Positions 9,198-17,116 of a DNA stretch of 64,000 nt are shown here, in pieces. The position numbers were made by a program, and so were the translations under genes. Under the pieces are notes generated by a model that saw nothing but the letters and a program-made list of their open reading frames with translations, made no database searches and was not told the DNA's origin. This stretch comes from Teredinibacter waterburyi (GTDB taxonomy: Bacteria; Pseudomonadota; Gammaproteobacteria; Pseudomonadales; Cellvibrionaceae), in NCBI RefSeq assembly GCF_001922985.1, contig NZ_MRUH01000169.1, positions 1 through 64,000 of the forward strand, read 5' to 3'. Position 1 is the first letter of the stretch, and each line of letters opens with the position of its first letter.

Positions 9198-9890
9198 TTA
9201 GCTGGGTAGTGTTTCATTGACCGTAAGGGCAAACCTATAGCCCAGCCCGCGCACTGTGCGAATTGGACTAAGGCTCCCGTCTGGGTCTAGCTTTTTGCGC
9301 AGCCTGCCGATAAAAACTTCAATGACATTGCTGTCGCGTTCATAGTCCTGATTGTAGAGGTGTTCGGTAAGGACAGTTTTGGATATAGCCTCGCCGGCAT
9401 GGAGTACGAGGTACTCCAAGGTGTTGTACTCAAAGCTAGTTAACTCTACTTCCGTATCGTTTAGTGATACCCGCTTGCTACTGGTATCAATTGCGATTGG
9501 TCCGAATCGTAGTTGTGGCGTTGAGTGACCGGCCGAGCGTCGAATGAGGGCGTTTACGCGCGCGCGCAGTTCTTCGCTGTGAAAAGGTTTGACTAGATAG
9601 TCGTCGGCACCCGCTTCGAGGCCGTTGACCTTATCTTGCCAGTGTCCGCGTGCGGTAAGGACGAGCACCGGATATTTTCGATTGGCGGCTCTCAGCCGTT
9701 TAATCACTTCGATACCGTCAATGCCGGGTAGGCCGATATCGATAATCGCAAGATCATAATCGAATTCGGTTGCGTAATAACTGCCCTCTATACCGTCGGC
9801 GGCACTGTCGAGAACAAATTTTTGAGCGCTAAAAAAATCGATTAGTTGCTGGCGAATGGCGGTTTCATCTTCAACGATTAATAGTTTCAC
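9198..9890 (-). CDS. PhoP-like OmpR-family response regulator
   Basis: A 230-residue DNA-binding regulator. The receiver has Glu7-Asp8, phosphoacceptor Asp51 in IIDIGLPGIDG, and Lys near 100 in DDYLVKPFH. A winged-helix OmpR/PhoB domain (about 130-222) carries LTSFEYNTLEYL and the recognition region NVIEVFIGRLRKKL, ending with RTVRGLGYRF. The stretch WQDKV.GLEAGADDY and the winged-helix core resemble E. coli PhoP closely. The start is GTG at 9890, backed by a strong AGGAGG at 9898-9903 that overlaps the final codons of the PepSY gene. Its expected partner is the PhoQ-like kinase at 3932-5344, now about 3.9 kb away on the same strand. Confidence 0.9.
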   Translation of the reverse strand: MKLLIVEDETAIRQQLIDFFSAQKFVLDSAADGIEGSYYATEFDYDLAIIDIGLPGIDGIEVIKRLRAANRKYPVLVLTARGHWQDKVNGLEAGADDYLVKPFHSEELRARVNALIRRSAGHSTPQLRFGPIAIDTSSKRVSLNDTEVELTSFEYNTLEYLVLHAGEAISKTVLTEHLYNQDYERDSNVIEVFIGRLRKKLDPDGSLSPIRTVRGLGYRFALTVNETLPS

Positions 9891-9893
9891 GGC

Positions 9894-10196
9894 TTAACCT
9901 CCTGCAGATCTAGCCGACGCCGCCGGTATTTTTACAATCTTCACCTTGCCCGATTGCTGTAAAAGCTTAACCCGATAAACACCACCAGCTTCGCTCACAT
10001 TAAGCACCTTGCCGCCATACTTTTGTTGTGCAATGGCTGCTGCGCGCGCTTTGCTTGTAGCGCCACTATCGTTTTGCGCTAGCTGCATCACGGCTTGTGA
10101 GGCGGCAGCGGTTACAGGTGCAACGACACTTATGCCCACAAAGGCAAGGCAAATGAATAGGGGGAGGTGTGCAAATGTTTTTAAATTCATGGTCAT
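9894..10196 (-). CDS. PepSY-domain periplasmic protein
   Basis: A small exported protein of about 100 residues, taking the ATG at 10196 (MTM...) or 10190 as start. An open frame extends further upstream to 10271, but the signal peptide begins at the later Met. The hydrophobic signal segment LPLFICLAFVGISVVAP is followed by TAAASQA. The mature part has the PepSY motif: an Ala-rich helix with ARAAAIAQQKYGGKVLNV, then a strand pair YRVKLL...VKIVKI. PepSY proteins of this size commonly precede PhoP/PhoQ-like pairs in gammaproteobacteria and may feed into or inhibit the sensor. The stop is only 3 bases before the regulator start. Confidence 0.75.
   Translation of the reverse strand: MTMNLKTFAHLPLFICLAFVGISVVAPVTAAASQAVMQLAQNDSGATSKARAAAIAQQKYGGKVLNVSEAGGVYRVKLLQQSGKVKIVKIPAASARSAGG
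9898..9903 (-). promoter_or_regulatory. Ribosome binding site of the PhoP-like regulator inside the PepSY gene end
   Basis: AGGAGG on the reverse strand, 7 bases before the GTG at 9890, formed by the last Gly codons of the PepSY gene just before its stop. It decides the GTG start and suggests translational coupling of the two genes. Confidence 0.7.
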
Positions 10197-10271
10197 AATC
10201 AATTCGCAGTTTGAGTTCGCCATTCTAATCGGAACCGGACGCTTGCGGTATCGGTTAACCTTCCCCGGCAT

Positions 10272-10661
10272 TGCAAGGTGTGTGGCCCCTTTGTCAGTTG
10301 GTGTTCTGAGGGTTTAGATACTGAGCGTTCGCGGCAATATCGAACTTAGTGTGTGTTGATGCGCTAAAGAATACAACGGCTTGGCTGAACGGCATCTGAA
10401 TTATAGCTTTAATGCAGTGGTTGAGCCGGAATTAGGATTAAGCCATTACGGCGAACTAGCTTAGTAAACACTGGGAGTATGCTGCCTATCGCGATTTAAT
10501 GACATCTAGATGAATTATTTAGGTGACTTTTATGTCGCTTTTTTTAAATTTGATGGCATTAACGAGAACGTCTTATTAGTGTCAAACTCTATCCCTAGGC
10601 TCTCGCCACAGGAGTTGTTCTCAGTCCGAATGGCGATAATTAGATAATTGGAGAGCCTTAG
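10272..10661. other. Intergenic region upstream of the PepSY operon and the nuclease gene
   Basis: A 390-base non-coding gap between divergent transcription units. It should contain promoters for both, and is A+T-rich with a T-run near 10540. A Shine-Dalgarno GGAGAG lies about 6 bases before the nuclease ATG at 10662. I see no repeat, RNA gene or convincing direct-repeat PhoP box in it. Confidence 0.4.
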
Positions 10662-13514
10662 ATGTTCAAATTACTGTCTGCGCGCTACCTGCTGGCCGCG
10701 TTATGCACAACCGTCACACCCTTCAGCCTGTTAGCTGCAGCGCAGGCGGATATTAGTATTAGCGAGATTCACTACGATAACGATGGCACTGATACCGGCG
10801 AGGCTATAGAGCTAAGTGGGCCAGTCGGCGCAGAACTAAGCGGTTGGAGCTTGGTGCTCTATAACGGCTCTGCTAGCCAGCGTGCGCCCTACAATACCTT
10901 TGCGATAAGTGGTGAACTCAGCGCGGTTGAGGGCTGTGAGCGTGGCTATTTTACACTTAGCTTGCCTGCGAACGGTTTGCAAAATGGCGCGCCAGACGGT
11001 ATTGCATTACTGGACGACAGTGCAAATGTAGTTCAGTTTTTAAGTTATGAGGGTGCCTTTGAGGCGCTGGATGGCCCCGCTGTTGGTTTGCTGAGTGAAG
11101 ACATTGGTGTGTCGGAAAGCAGTACTACGCCGGTTGGCTATTCATTGCAGTTTGATTATTTAAATCAGGTTTGGCTGCCGCCGGCTGAAAGTAATTTTGG
11201 TCGTTGTGAGGCTGGTGTCATTCTTGAGCCGACACCAACTCTGACACCCAGGCCCAGTACCGAGCCAAGTCCAGAGCCAGCACCTGAACGGGTAAAGATT
11301 CATCAGATCCAAGGCGCTGGCGCGGAAGTAACACGCAGCGATGAAGTGATTGTTGAGGCGATTGTGGTTGGCGTCTACCAAGGTAGCGATCAATTGCGCG
11401 GCTTCTTTATTCAGGAGGAGGATGCCGATAGCGATAGCAATGCTCAGACCTCCGAAGGTATTTTCGTGTACTGCGGCAGTTGCACGGTCGCGGTCAGTGT
11501 TGGCGATCAGGTTCGTGTTACTGGTGCGGCGTCGGACTACTACGGCATGAGCCAATTGAATCCGGCCAGCGCGGATGCGGTTGTGATTCTCAGTTCCAAC
11601 AATCCACTACCTAGTCCGGCGCAAATTAGCTTGCCGGTGGCGGTAACCTCCCAGAGCTTAGATCAGGCTCAAGCAGAAATTGATTCCTTCTACGAAGCTT
11701 ATGAAGGTATGTTGGTTAGCATAAGCAGTGAGCTGTTTGCGACTGAGTACTACCAGTTGGGTCGCTACGGCGAAGTCGTTTTGGCCGCGGGTGACCGTTT
11801 TCGTCAGTTTACCGATGTGGCGGAGCCAGATGCCGACGCTTGGATCGCGCATCAAATTCAGATGGCGACGGCGAGAATAGTACTCGATGACGGCAGTAGC
11901 ACTCAGAATCCGATACAGGTCCTCAACCCTTTGCCAGGGTTGAGCGGTGAGAACGGCCTGCGCGGTGGGGCTTCGGTGGTTGGTCTTACCGGGCCTTTGC
12001 ATTACGCCTACGATAAGTGGCGTATTCAGCCGGTCCCAGGTGTGTACGACTACCGTTTTAATGACAACAACCCTCGTACAGAAGCGCCATTGCAAGGTTT
12101 GGGGAACTTGCGCATTGCCAGTTTTAATGTACTGAACTATTTCACCACCTTGGATGATGGTGTTGCGCAATGCGGGCCAGAGGCCAATATGGATTGTCGC
12201 GGCGCGAATTCAGTTGCTGAGTTGCAGCGTCAGCAGGATAAGATTGTTGCGGCACTGTGTGCGTTAGATGCGGATGTTGTCGGTCTGATGGAACTGGAAA
12301 ACCCTGCTTTGGGCGCCGAAGTAACGCCGGTAGAGACCTTAGTTGATGCGCTTAACCGCGGTTGTACAACATCTAGTTCCGATGCTTACCAAGCGCTGGT
12401 CACCGGTAGCCTTGGCAGCGATGCGATCAGCGTCGGGATTATCTATCGCCCAACGACGGTTGCCAAAATAGGGACTACTGCTGTTCTCGATGACTTAGAA
12501 TTTACTGACCCTCTGTCTAGTGGCGAAGCTAAAAATCGTGCGGCGTTGGCGCAAAGTTTTCAACATCTAGCGAGCGGGGAAAACTTTACTGTGGCAGTAA
12601 ACCATCTTAAGTCTAAGGGTTCTTCCTGCGGCACTGGAGATGATGATGTGAGCACGGGTCAAGGGAATTGTAACTCTACACGTACCGCCGCTGCCGAGCG
12701 TGAAGTGGCGTGGCTGGCCAGTCATCCAACCGCTATCGATACACCTTATCAATTGGTTATTGGCGATCTAAACGCCTACCGTAAAGAAGCCCCAATTAAC
12801 GCCTTCAAGAACGCGGGTTACCGGGATTTAATTGATCAGTTTATCGGTGCCGAAGCCTACGGTTATGTGTTCGATGGTCAGCTCGGCTATCTCGATCACG
12901 CGCTGGCGAGCGAGGCCTTGGCGGGGCGTGTGGTCGCGGTTGCCGACTGGCATATCAATGCTGATGAGATCAATTTACTCGACTACAACAGCGAATATAA
13001 GCCGGATAATTATCTTTCAGATCCTGCTAGCTCTACCGATCTCTATAAGGCCGATGCTTATCGTTCGTCTGATCACGACCCTGTCATTATTGCGCTAGAT
13101 TTTTCTGCGGTCGTTGGCGTACCTAGCTGCATGGGCCGTGAGGCCACTATTTATGTAGAGGCAGAAAATGGTCATATTGTAGGTGGTCCGCTGAACGGAC
13201 AGCTATACCGTGGCACCTTGATCGGCAGCCAGCATGACGATGTTATGGTTGGCACTCCCGCTAGGGATCTGATTGTTAGCCTCGCTGGCGATGATTTAGT
13301 TTGTGCCGGTGCGGGCAGGGATGTGCTGTTGGGTGGTAATGGACGTGATCAACTCAATGGCGGCGACGGACGTGATCGTTTGTTCGGTGGTCGTGGGAAG
13401 GATATTTGCGTAGCGGGGGAGCAGTTATTTGGATGTGAAGCTGATGTTTGGCCGGATAGGCATGAGAAACCGCGTCATTCGCAGCCTAGCAAACATAGCA
13501 AGGGTGAATCCTAA
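10662..13514 (+). CDS. ExeM/NucH-type extracellular endonuclease with LTD and RTX repeats
   Basis: A 950-residue secreted nuclease. A Sec signal peptide (about 1-29, ending AAAQA) is followed by a lamin-tail domain (about 30-165; ISISEIHYDNDG), a Pro/Thr-rich linker (about 188-210), an OB-fold-like region (about 210-330) and the endonuclease/exonuclease/phosphatase catalytic domain (about 475-815). Catalytic landmarks: SFNVLNYF, Glu546 in MELENP, Asn647-His648, Asp702-x-Asn704 and Asp804-His805-Asp806. The C-terminus (about 860-920) carries glycine/aspartate calcium-binding repeats of hemolysin type (GGNGRDQLNGGDGRD). The usual GlyGly-CTERM anchor of ExeM is absent; the end is basic and Ser/His/Lys-rich. 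Likely role: degrading extracellular DNA for phosphate or biofilm turnover. It is monocistronic, with a terminator hairpin downstream. Confidence 0.88.
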   Translation: MFKLLSARYLLAALCTTVTPFSLLAAAQADISISEIHYDNDGTDTGEAIELSGPVGAELSGWSLVLYNGSASQRAPYNTFAISGELSAVEGCERGYFTLSLPANGLQNGAPDGIALLDDSANVVQFLSYEGAFEALDGPAVGLLSEDIGVSESSTTPVGYSLQFDYLNQVWLPPAESNFGRCEAGVILEPTPTLTPRPSTEPSPEPAPERVKIHQIQGAGAEVTRSDEVIVEAIVVGVYQGSDQLRGFFIQEEDADSDSNAQTSEGIFVYCGSCTVAVSVGDQVRVTGAASDYYGMSQLNPASADAVVILSSNNPLPSPAQISLPVAVTSQSLDQAQAEIDSFYEAYEGMLVSISSELFATEYYQLGRYGEVVLAAGDRFRQFTDVAEPDADAWIAHQIQMATARIVLDDGSSTQNPIQVLNPLPGLSGENGLRGGASVVGLTGPLHYAYDKWRIQPVPGVYDYRFNDNNPRTEAPLQGLGNLRIASFNVLNYFTTLDDGVAQCGPEANMDCRGANSVAELQRQQDKIVAALCALDADVVGLMELENPALGAEVTPVETLVDALNRGCTTSSSDAYQALVTGSLGSDAISVGIIYRPTTVAKIGTTAVLDDLEFTDPLSSGEAKNRAALAQSFQHLASGENFTVAVNHLKSKGSSCGTGDDDVSTGQGNCNSTRTAAAEREVAWLASHPTAIDTPYQLVIGDLNAYRKEAPINAFKNAGYRDLIDQFIGAEAYGYVFDGQLGYLDHALASEALAGRVVAVADWHINADEINLLDYNSEYKPDNYLSDPASSTDLYKADAYRSSDHDPVIIALDFSAVVGVPSCMGREATIYVEAENGHIVGGPLNGQLYRGTLIGSQHDDVMVGTPARDLIVSLAGDDLVCAGAGRDVLLGGNGRDQLNGGDGRDRLFGGRGKDICVAGEQLFGCEADVWPDRHEKPRHSQPSKHSKGES

Positions 13515-13523
13515 CGGTTATAA

Positions 13524-13572
13524 ATACCCAGTCGACGGATAATGGCCAGCTGGGTCTGCGCCGACTGGGTAT
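13524..13572 (+). repeat. Perfect 11-bp inverted repeat after the nuclease gene
   Basis: ATACCCAGTCG at 13524-13534 is matched by its exact complement at 13562-13572, with a 27-base loop. No T-run follows. It lies 10 bases beyond the nuclease stop and probably stabilises the mRNA 3' end or acts with the hairpin at 13601. Confidence 0.5.
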
Positions 13573-13600
13573 CGCCCATTCTGGTCTAAATTGCTTCACC

Positions 13601-13638
13601 AAAGGGCCGCTGCGAGTTTAGTCGTAGGGCCCTTTTTT
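13601..13638 (+). terminator. Rho-independent terminator for the nuclease gene
   Basis: The stem AAAGGGCC (13603-13610 region) pairs with GGCCCTTT, directly followed by a run of seven T on the + strand. It overlaps the last codons of the convergent HAD gene, so the coding end of that gene doubles as terminator for the nuclease. Confidence 0.6.
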
Positions 13639-14283
13639 TGTGAGGGCTATAACCACCGCTTCACGTAAGCTACTTGCGGAGTATGTGGCGCGAGAAAGAT
13701 CTTGCAGCGCAGAAAAGTCATTTGCGATCACGATGACTTCCATGCCTGCGGCGAGCGCTGATTCGACGCCGGTGCGACTGTCTTCAATCGCGATGCAATC
13801 TTTGGCTTTGAGTTTAAGCATTTGCGCGCACTGCAAATAGACATCGGGCGCTGGTTTGCCGGATTTGACGTCATCGCGAGTCGAGATTGCGCCGAAATAG
13901 GATCGCAATTGATGGCTGTCGAGCGAGGAATCAATCTCTACGCGGCCTGCGCCAGTGGCGATTCCCATTTTCATGCCGGCGGAGTAGCTTAGCGCTACTG
14001 CTTCATGAGTGTCGGGGTAGAGCGGAAAGGCGGTATTATCCAGATGGGCGCGGGCAGCGGCTAATTTGGTGGCGGTTAGCTCGGCGGCGGATATCGCAAG
14101 ATCAAAGTCCTTTACCATGCGTTCGGCATTTTTATCTGTAGGTACACCGGCGTGATGGCGAATATAATCATCGCGATTGAGTTCTGTGGAATAAGAGCGT
14201 AAAACATCGCGCCAGATCTCAAAGTGAACGCGTTCTGAGTCGACTAGCGTGCCATCGTGGTCAAATATAATGCCCTTAATCAC
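13618..14283 (-). CDS. HAD-superfamily phosphatase (phosphoglucomutase-like group)
   Basis: A 221-residue cytoplasmic hydrolase starting at GTG 14283. HAD motif I is FDHDGTLVDS with nucleophile Asp8 and Asp10. A helical cap spans about 15-85. Motif II is at ATGAGR, motif III at the Lys in KSGKPAPDVYL, and motif IV in IEDSRTGVESALAAGM. The cap class and GKPAPD signature match the beta-phosphoglucomutase / 2-deoxyglucose-6-phosphate phosphatase group, but the substrate cannot be told from sequence. It stands alone on its strand, convergent with the nuclease gene and divergent from the gene at 14460. Confidence 0.85.
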   Translation of the reverse strand: MIKGIIFDHDGTLVDSERVHFEIWRDVLRSYSTELNRDDYIRHHAGVPTDKNAERMVKDFDLAISAAELTATKLAAARAHLDNTAFPLYPDTHEAVALSYSAGMKMGIATGAGRVEIDSSLDSHQLRSYFGAISTRDDVKSGKPAPDVYLQCAQMLKLKAKDCIAIEDSRTGVESALAAGMEVIVIANDFSALQDLSRATYSASSLREAVVIALTKKGPYD

Positions 14284-14459
14284 AGGTAACTCCTTCCGCG
14301 TGTGGTTTTACTCATTAATTGTTAACTAGCTTGGTATCATAGCGCGCCTTAAGCCGCGCCATTATTAGGGATGCCGCACCTAAGTGATATGTAAATTAAC
14401 GGCAGAGTTGAAGCAGAATTAACGTTATTAAACCGAAGGGTAACAGAACGGACGGGAAT

Positions 14460-15329
14460 ATGGGGTCAAGGTTCGATTGGGGTGGTAGTACAGAGGTGTA
14501 CAGATATTTTTGTTTGAAGGTTGTGTTGATTTGTGGGTTGCTGGTGGCCAGTGGCTGTACTTTTAGCAACCAAAAAAATACCGATGCGGCGCTACAGGAA
14601 AAAGCCGAGCAGTTAGCTCGTCACAGCGATCTTTTGCTCGAACAGGCCGAGCAGCTAGACTCTCTACAGTTTTCCCAGCAAGCGCTCACGGAGCAGTTAG
14701 AGTTAATGCAGCTTCAAATTCAAGATGTCCATGAAGTGGTTACAGGCGAATCAGCACCGGTAACGGCTAGCGTGCCAGTGGGCTCGCCAGCGGCAATTCC
14801 CGTTGACAATACTAGTGATGTGCAGCCTAAAACAACCGACAAATTGGTTTTAGGGCGGGTTGAATGGGTGTGGTTACCTGTCGCTCAGCAACGCTACAAG
14901 GCCCGCATAGATACGGGCGCGGCGACTTCGTCGATTAGCGCGGTTGATGTGCAGAGGTTCGAGCGTGACGGCAAGCGCTGGGTGCGTTTTACGGTGCCAG
15001 GCGAAGGCGGTAGTCAAGCCTTCGAAACACCTTTACTGCACCATAAAAAAATTCGCCAGGCATCGCTCGAAGAGTTGGAGCGGCGCCCAGTTGTTGAGTT
15101 GTTGGTACAGGTTGGCGACAAGGTTGAGGGCGTCGAGTTTACCCTTACTGATCGCAATAAAATGCTTTATCCGGTACTGCTCGGCCGTAATTTTTTACAG
15201 GACTTTGCCATGGTAGATGTTTCGCTTAAATTTACGCAGTCGCGTAAGCTGCGCGATTCGCTAGCCGAGAAGGCGCAGACCACAGCGCAAAAGAAAGCAC
15301 CGCAAAAAGCAGCACAAGAACCCAAGTAG
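14460..15329 (+). CDS. Lipoprotein with retropepsin-like 'ATP-dependent zinc protease' domain
   Basis: A 289-residue protein. A lipobox VASGC (Cys33) follows a hydrophobic segment, so it is probably an envelope lipoprotein. A coiled coil covers about 38-90. The C-terminal half (about 128-270) is the RimB/DUF785 domain (Pfam calls it a Zn protease). It has the aspartic-protease motif RIDTGAATSSI (Asp151), VLLGRNFL near its end, and a Lys/Ala/Gln-rich tail. It opens the operon with the inactive transglutaminase/7TM gene and the ATP-grasp ligase, a gene trio described in comparative genomics of amidoligases (Aravind group). The likely role is processing of a ligated peptide or protein modification. 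The ATG at 14460 is the only clear start, though 32 residues before the lipid Cys is somewhat long. Confidence 0.82.
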   Translation: MGSRFDWGGSTEVYRYFCLKVVLICGLLVASGCTFSNQKNTDAALQEKAEQLARHSDLLLEQAEQLDSLQFSQQALTEQLELMQLQIQDVHEVVTGESAPVTASVPVGSPAAIPVDNTSDVQPKTTDKLVLGRVEWVWLPVAQQRYKARIDTGAATSSISAVDVQRFERDGKRWVRFTVPGEGGSQAFETPLLHHKKIRQASLEELERRPVVELLVQVGDKVEGVEFTLTDRNKMLYPVLLGRNFLQDFAMVDVSLKFTQSRKLRDSLAEKAQTTAQKKAPQKAAQEPK

Positions 15330-15356
15330 CTGAATTTTCAAGTTCTTGGGTTTTCG
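15319..15356 (+). terminator. Hairpin over the stop codon of the zinc-protease-like gene
   Basis: AACCCAAG (15319-15326) pairs with CTTGGGTT (15345-15352), followed by a short T-run and a second T-rich stretch. The left arm is the last codons of the gene, abutting the TAG. It may attenuate transcription before the next gene, which starts 187 bases later. Confidence 0.4.
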
Positions 15357-15516
15357 GTTTCGGGCTTTTTCAAATTGGAATTTACTCAAATGAGGGCGTA
15401 GCCGGCAGGCTTTTCAGTGTCGCGCCCAAGTTTCCAGCGGCGCTTACTAAGTCAAAATTGCCAAGCTAATTCTTAATTCTATTCAACCGTCTATTACATC
15501 CAAAACAGGTTCAGCT

Positions 15517-17055
15517 GTGAGATTGTCCAAATCAAGAGCGCCCTTTTATACCTTCGTTGCCTTATTGTTAATAGCGGGTTTTGGACTCGCAGCCTACCGT
15601 CACATTGCCTTTGATGTACCTTGGCTGCCGGGTGAGAAACGTCAAATCTGGTCAATTGAGGCGAAAATTGAATACTTGGCAAAGGGCGAGCCGGTAAAGC
15701 TTTCGCTTGCAATCCCCGATACCCAAATGGGCTTCGAGCGTTTGGGGGAGCACACCGCCAGCCCTGGCTATGGGTTGGCCTTTACCGATGCCGCCGCAGA
15801 TGGTTCCAGCGGTCGACGAGCGGAGTGGTCGGCGCGTTCGGTGTGGGGTAAGCAAACACTTTATTACCGTGTCGATATGTTGGTCGACCCAAATCAGCGC
15901 GTGGACCTGTCATCACCTTCTATCGCCCCGCCTAAGATGCTGCAGGGCGATGGCCCGCAAGTTACCGCCGCTTTGCAATTACTTGAAAACGCGCTCGCTC
16001 GCTCGGCCGATAACTTCACGCTCACCCGTGAGTTGATTCGCGAGTTCCGTACCGAGGCTCAAAGTGCCCAGCTGTTAGGGCAGGCCCAAACCCGCATCGA
16101 TTGGCTGGTCGATTTGTTGCACCATGCGGGAGTGCCAGCGCGCAAGGTGCTGCTGCTGAACCTCGAAGATGGCCGTCGCCGGCAGTCGCTAGCGCCGGTA
16201 TTGCAAGTGTTTGAAGGGGATGGCTATCAACTATTTGATCCTGCGACTGGCAAGCAGGGTCGCAAACCAAATCAAATATTGTGGGAATATCACTCCGCCG
16301 CCTTGCTGGATTTAATTGGCGGCAATCAATCGACGGTACATTTTTCGGTTATCGAACAAGAGGTTCCGGTAAATCAGGTGATCGAACGTGAAAGTGTGCG
16401 CCGTAGCAGCCTGCTGGATTTTTCAATTCACAGCCTGCCCTTGGAAGAACAAGCACTGTTTAAGGGTATTTTGTTAATTCCCGTCGGTGTGCTCGTGGTT
16501 GTTATGCTGCGAATCCTCGTCGGCTTGCGTACCTCTGGCACCTTTATGCCGGTGCTTATTGCCATGGCATTTATTCAAACTAGCCTGTTGACGGGCGTAG
16601 TCGGCTTTCTGCTTATTGTGGGGGTAGGGCTGATGATTCGCAGCTACCTTTCGCAGTTAAACCTGCTGCTTATCGCACGTATATCGGCAGTGATTATTTC
16701 GGTGATTGTATTGATCGCTGTGTTTGCAGTACTGGCTTATCAGCTGGGCTTGAGTGAAGGATTAAAAATCACCTTCTTCCCGATGATTATTCTTAGCTGG
16801 ACTATAGAGCGCATGTCAATCCTGTGGGAAGAGGAAGGCCCAAAACAGGTGTTGGTACAGGGCGGCGGTTCTCTCGTAGTAGCCATGCTGGCTTATGTGG
16901 TGATGACCAACGACATAGTGCGTCACCTCACCTTTAACTTTTTGAGCTTGCAGCTGATCTTTATGGCGTTGGTATTAATGCTGGGCAGCTACAAAGGTTA
17001 CCGTCTTTCCGAGATTCGTCGTTTCAAAGAGTTGTTGCCGAAGGATGGAAACTAG
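15517..17055 (+). CDS. Inactive transglutaminase fused to seven TM helices
   Basis: A 512-residue inner-membrane protein starting at GTG 15517. TM1 is at about 9-29. A periplasmic part (about 30-300) contains the degenerate transglutaminase fold (DWLVDLLHHAGVPARKVLLLNL), which lacks the catalytic Cys-His-Asp set. Seven hydrophobic helices fill about 305-500, with conserved GLRTSGTFMPVLIAMAF. This architecture ('inactive transglutaminase fused to 7TM') nearly always accompanies the zinc-protease-like and glutamate-ligase-like genes found on either side here. It presumably anchors or presents the peptide substrate at the membrane. It is followed after 61 bases by the ligase. Confidence 0.88.
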   Translation: MRLSKSRAPFYTFVALLLIAGFGLAAYRHIAFDVPWLPGEKRQIWSIEAKIEYLAKGEPVKLSLAIPDTQMGFERLGEHTASPGYGLAFTDAAADGSSGRRAEWSARSVWGKQTLYYRVDMLVDPNQRVDLSSPSIAPPKMLQGDGPQVTAALQLLENALARSADNFTLTRELIREFRTEAQSAQLLGQAQTRIDWLVDLLHHAGVPARKVLLLNLEDGRRRQSLAPVLQVFEGDGYQLFDPATGKQGRKPNQILWEYHSAALLDLIGGNQSTVHFSVIEQEVPVNQVIERESVRRSSLLDFSIHSLPLEEQALFKGILLIPVGVLVVVMLRILVGLRTSGTFMPVLIAMAFIQTSLLTGVVGFLLIVGVGLMIRSYLSQLNLLLIARISAVIISVIVLIAVFAVLAYQLGLSEGLKITFFPMIILSWTIERMSILWEEEGPKQVLVQGGGSLVVAMLAYVVMTNDIVRHLTFNFLSLQLIFMALVLMLGSYKGYRLSEIRRFKELLPKDGN

Positions 17056-17116
17056 AGATGTTAGCTAGCAAAGCTTGCGGCCGGTGCTGGCTGGCGATGG
17101 CGAAAGGGGCTTAAGC

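Noticed and set aside
10272-10661. PhoP-box direct repeats (GGTTTA spaced by 11) before the PepSY-regulator genes
   Set aside because: One GGTTTA occurs near 10310 but no second copy stands at the right distance.
11160-12170. Long reverse frames inside the nuclease gene
   Set aside because: They lie antisense to a gene with complete catalytic motifs and carry no family pattern.
17058-17114. Short 18-codon frame just before the ATP-grasp ligase, considered as a leader peptide
   Set aside because: It has no ribosome binding site of its own worth the name, no attenuator structure and no family pattern; it is probably chance.
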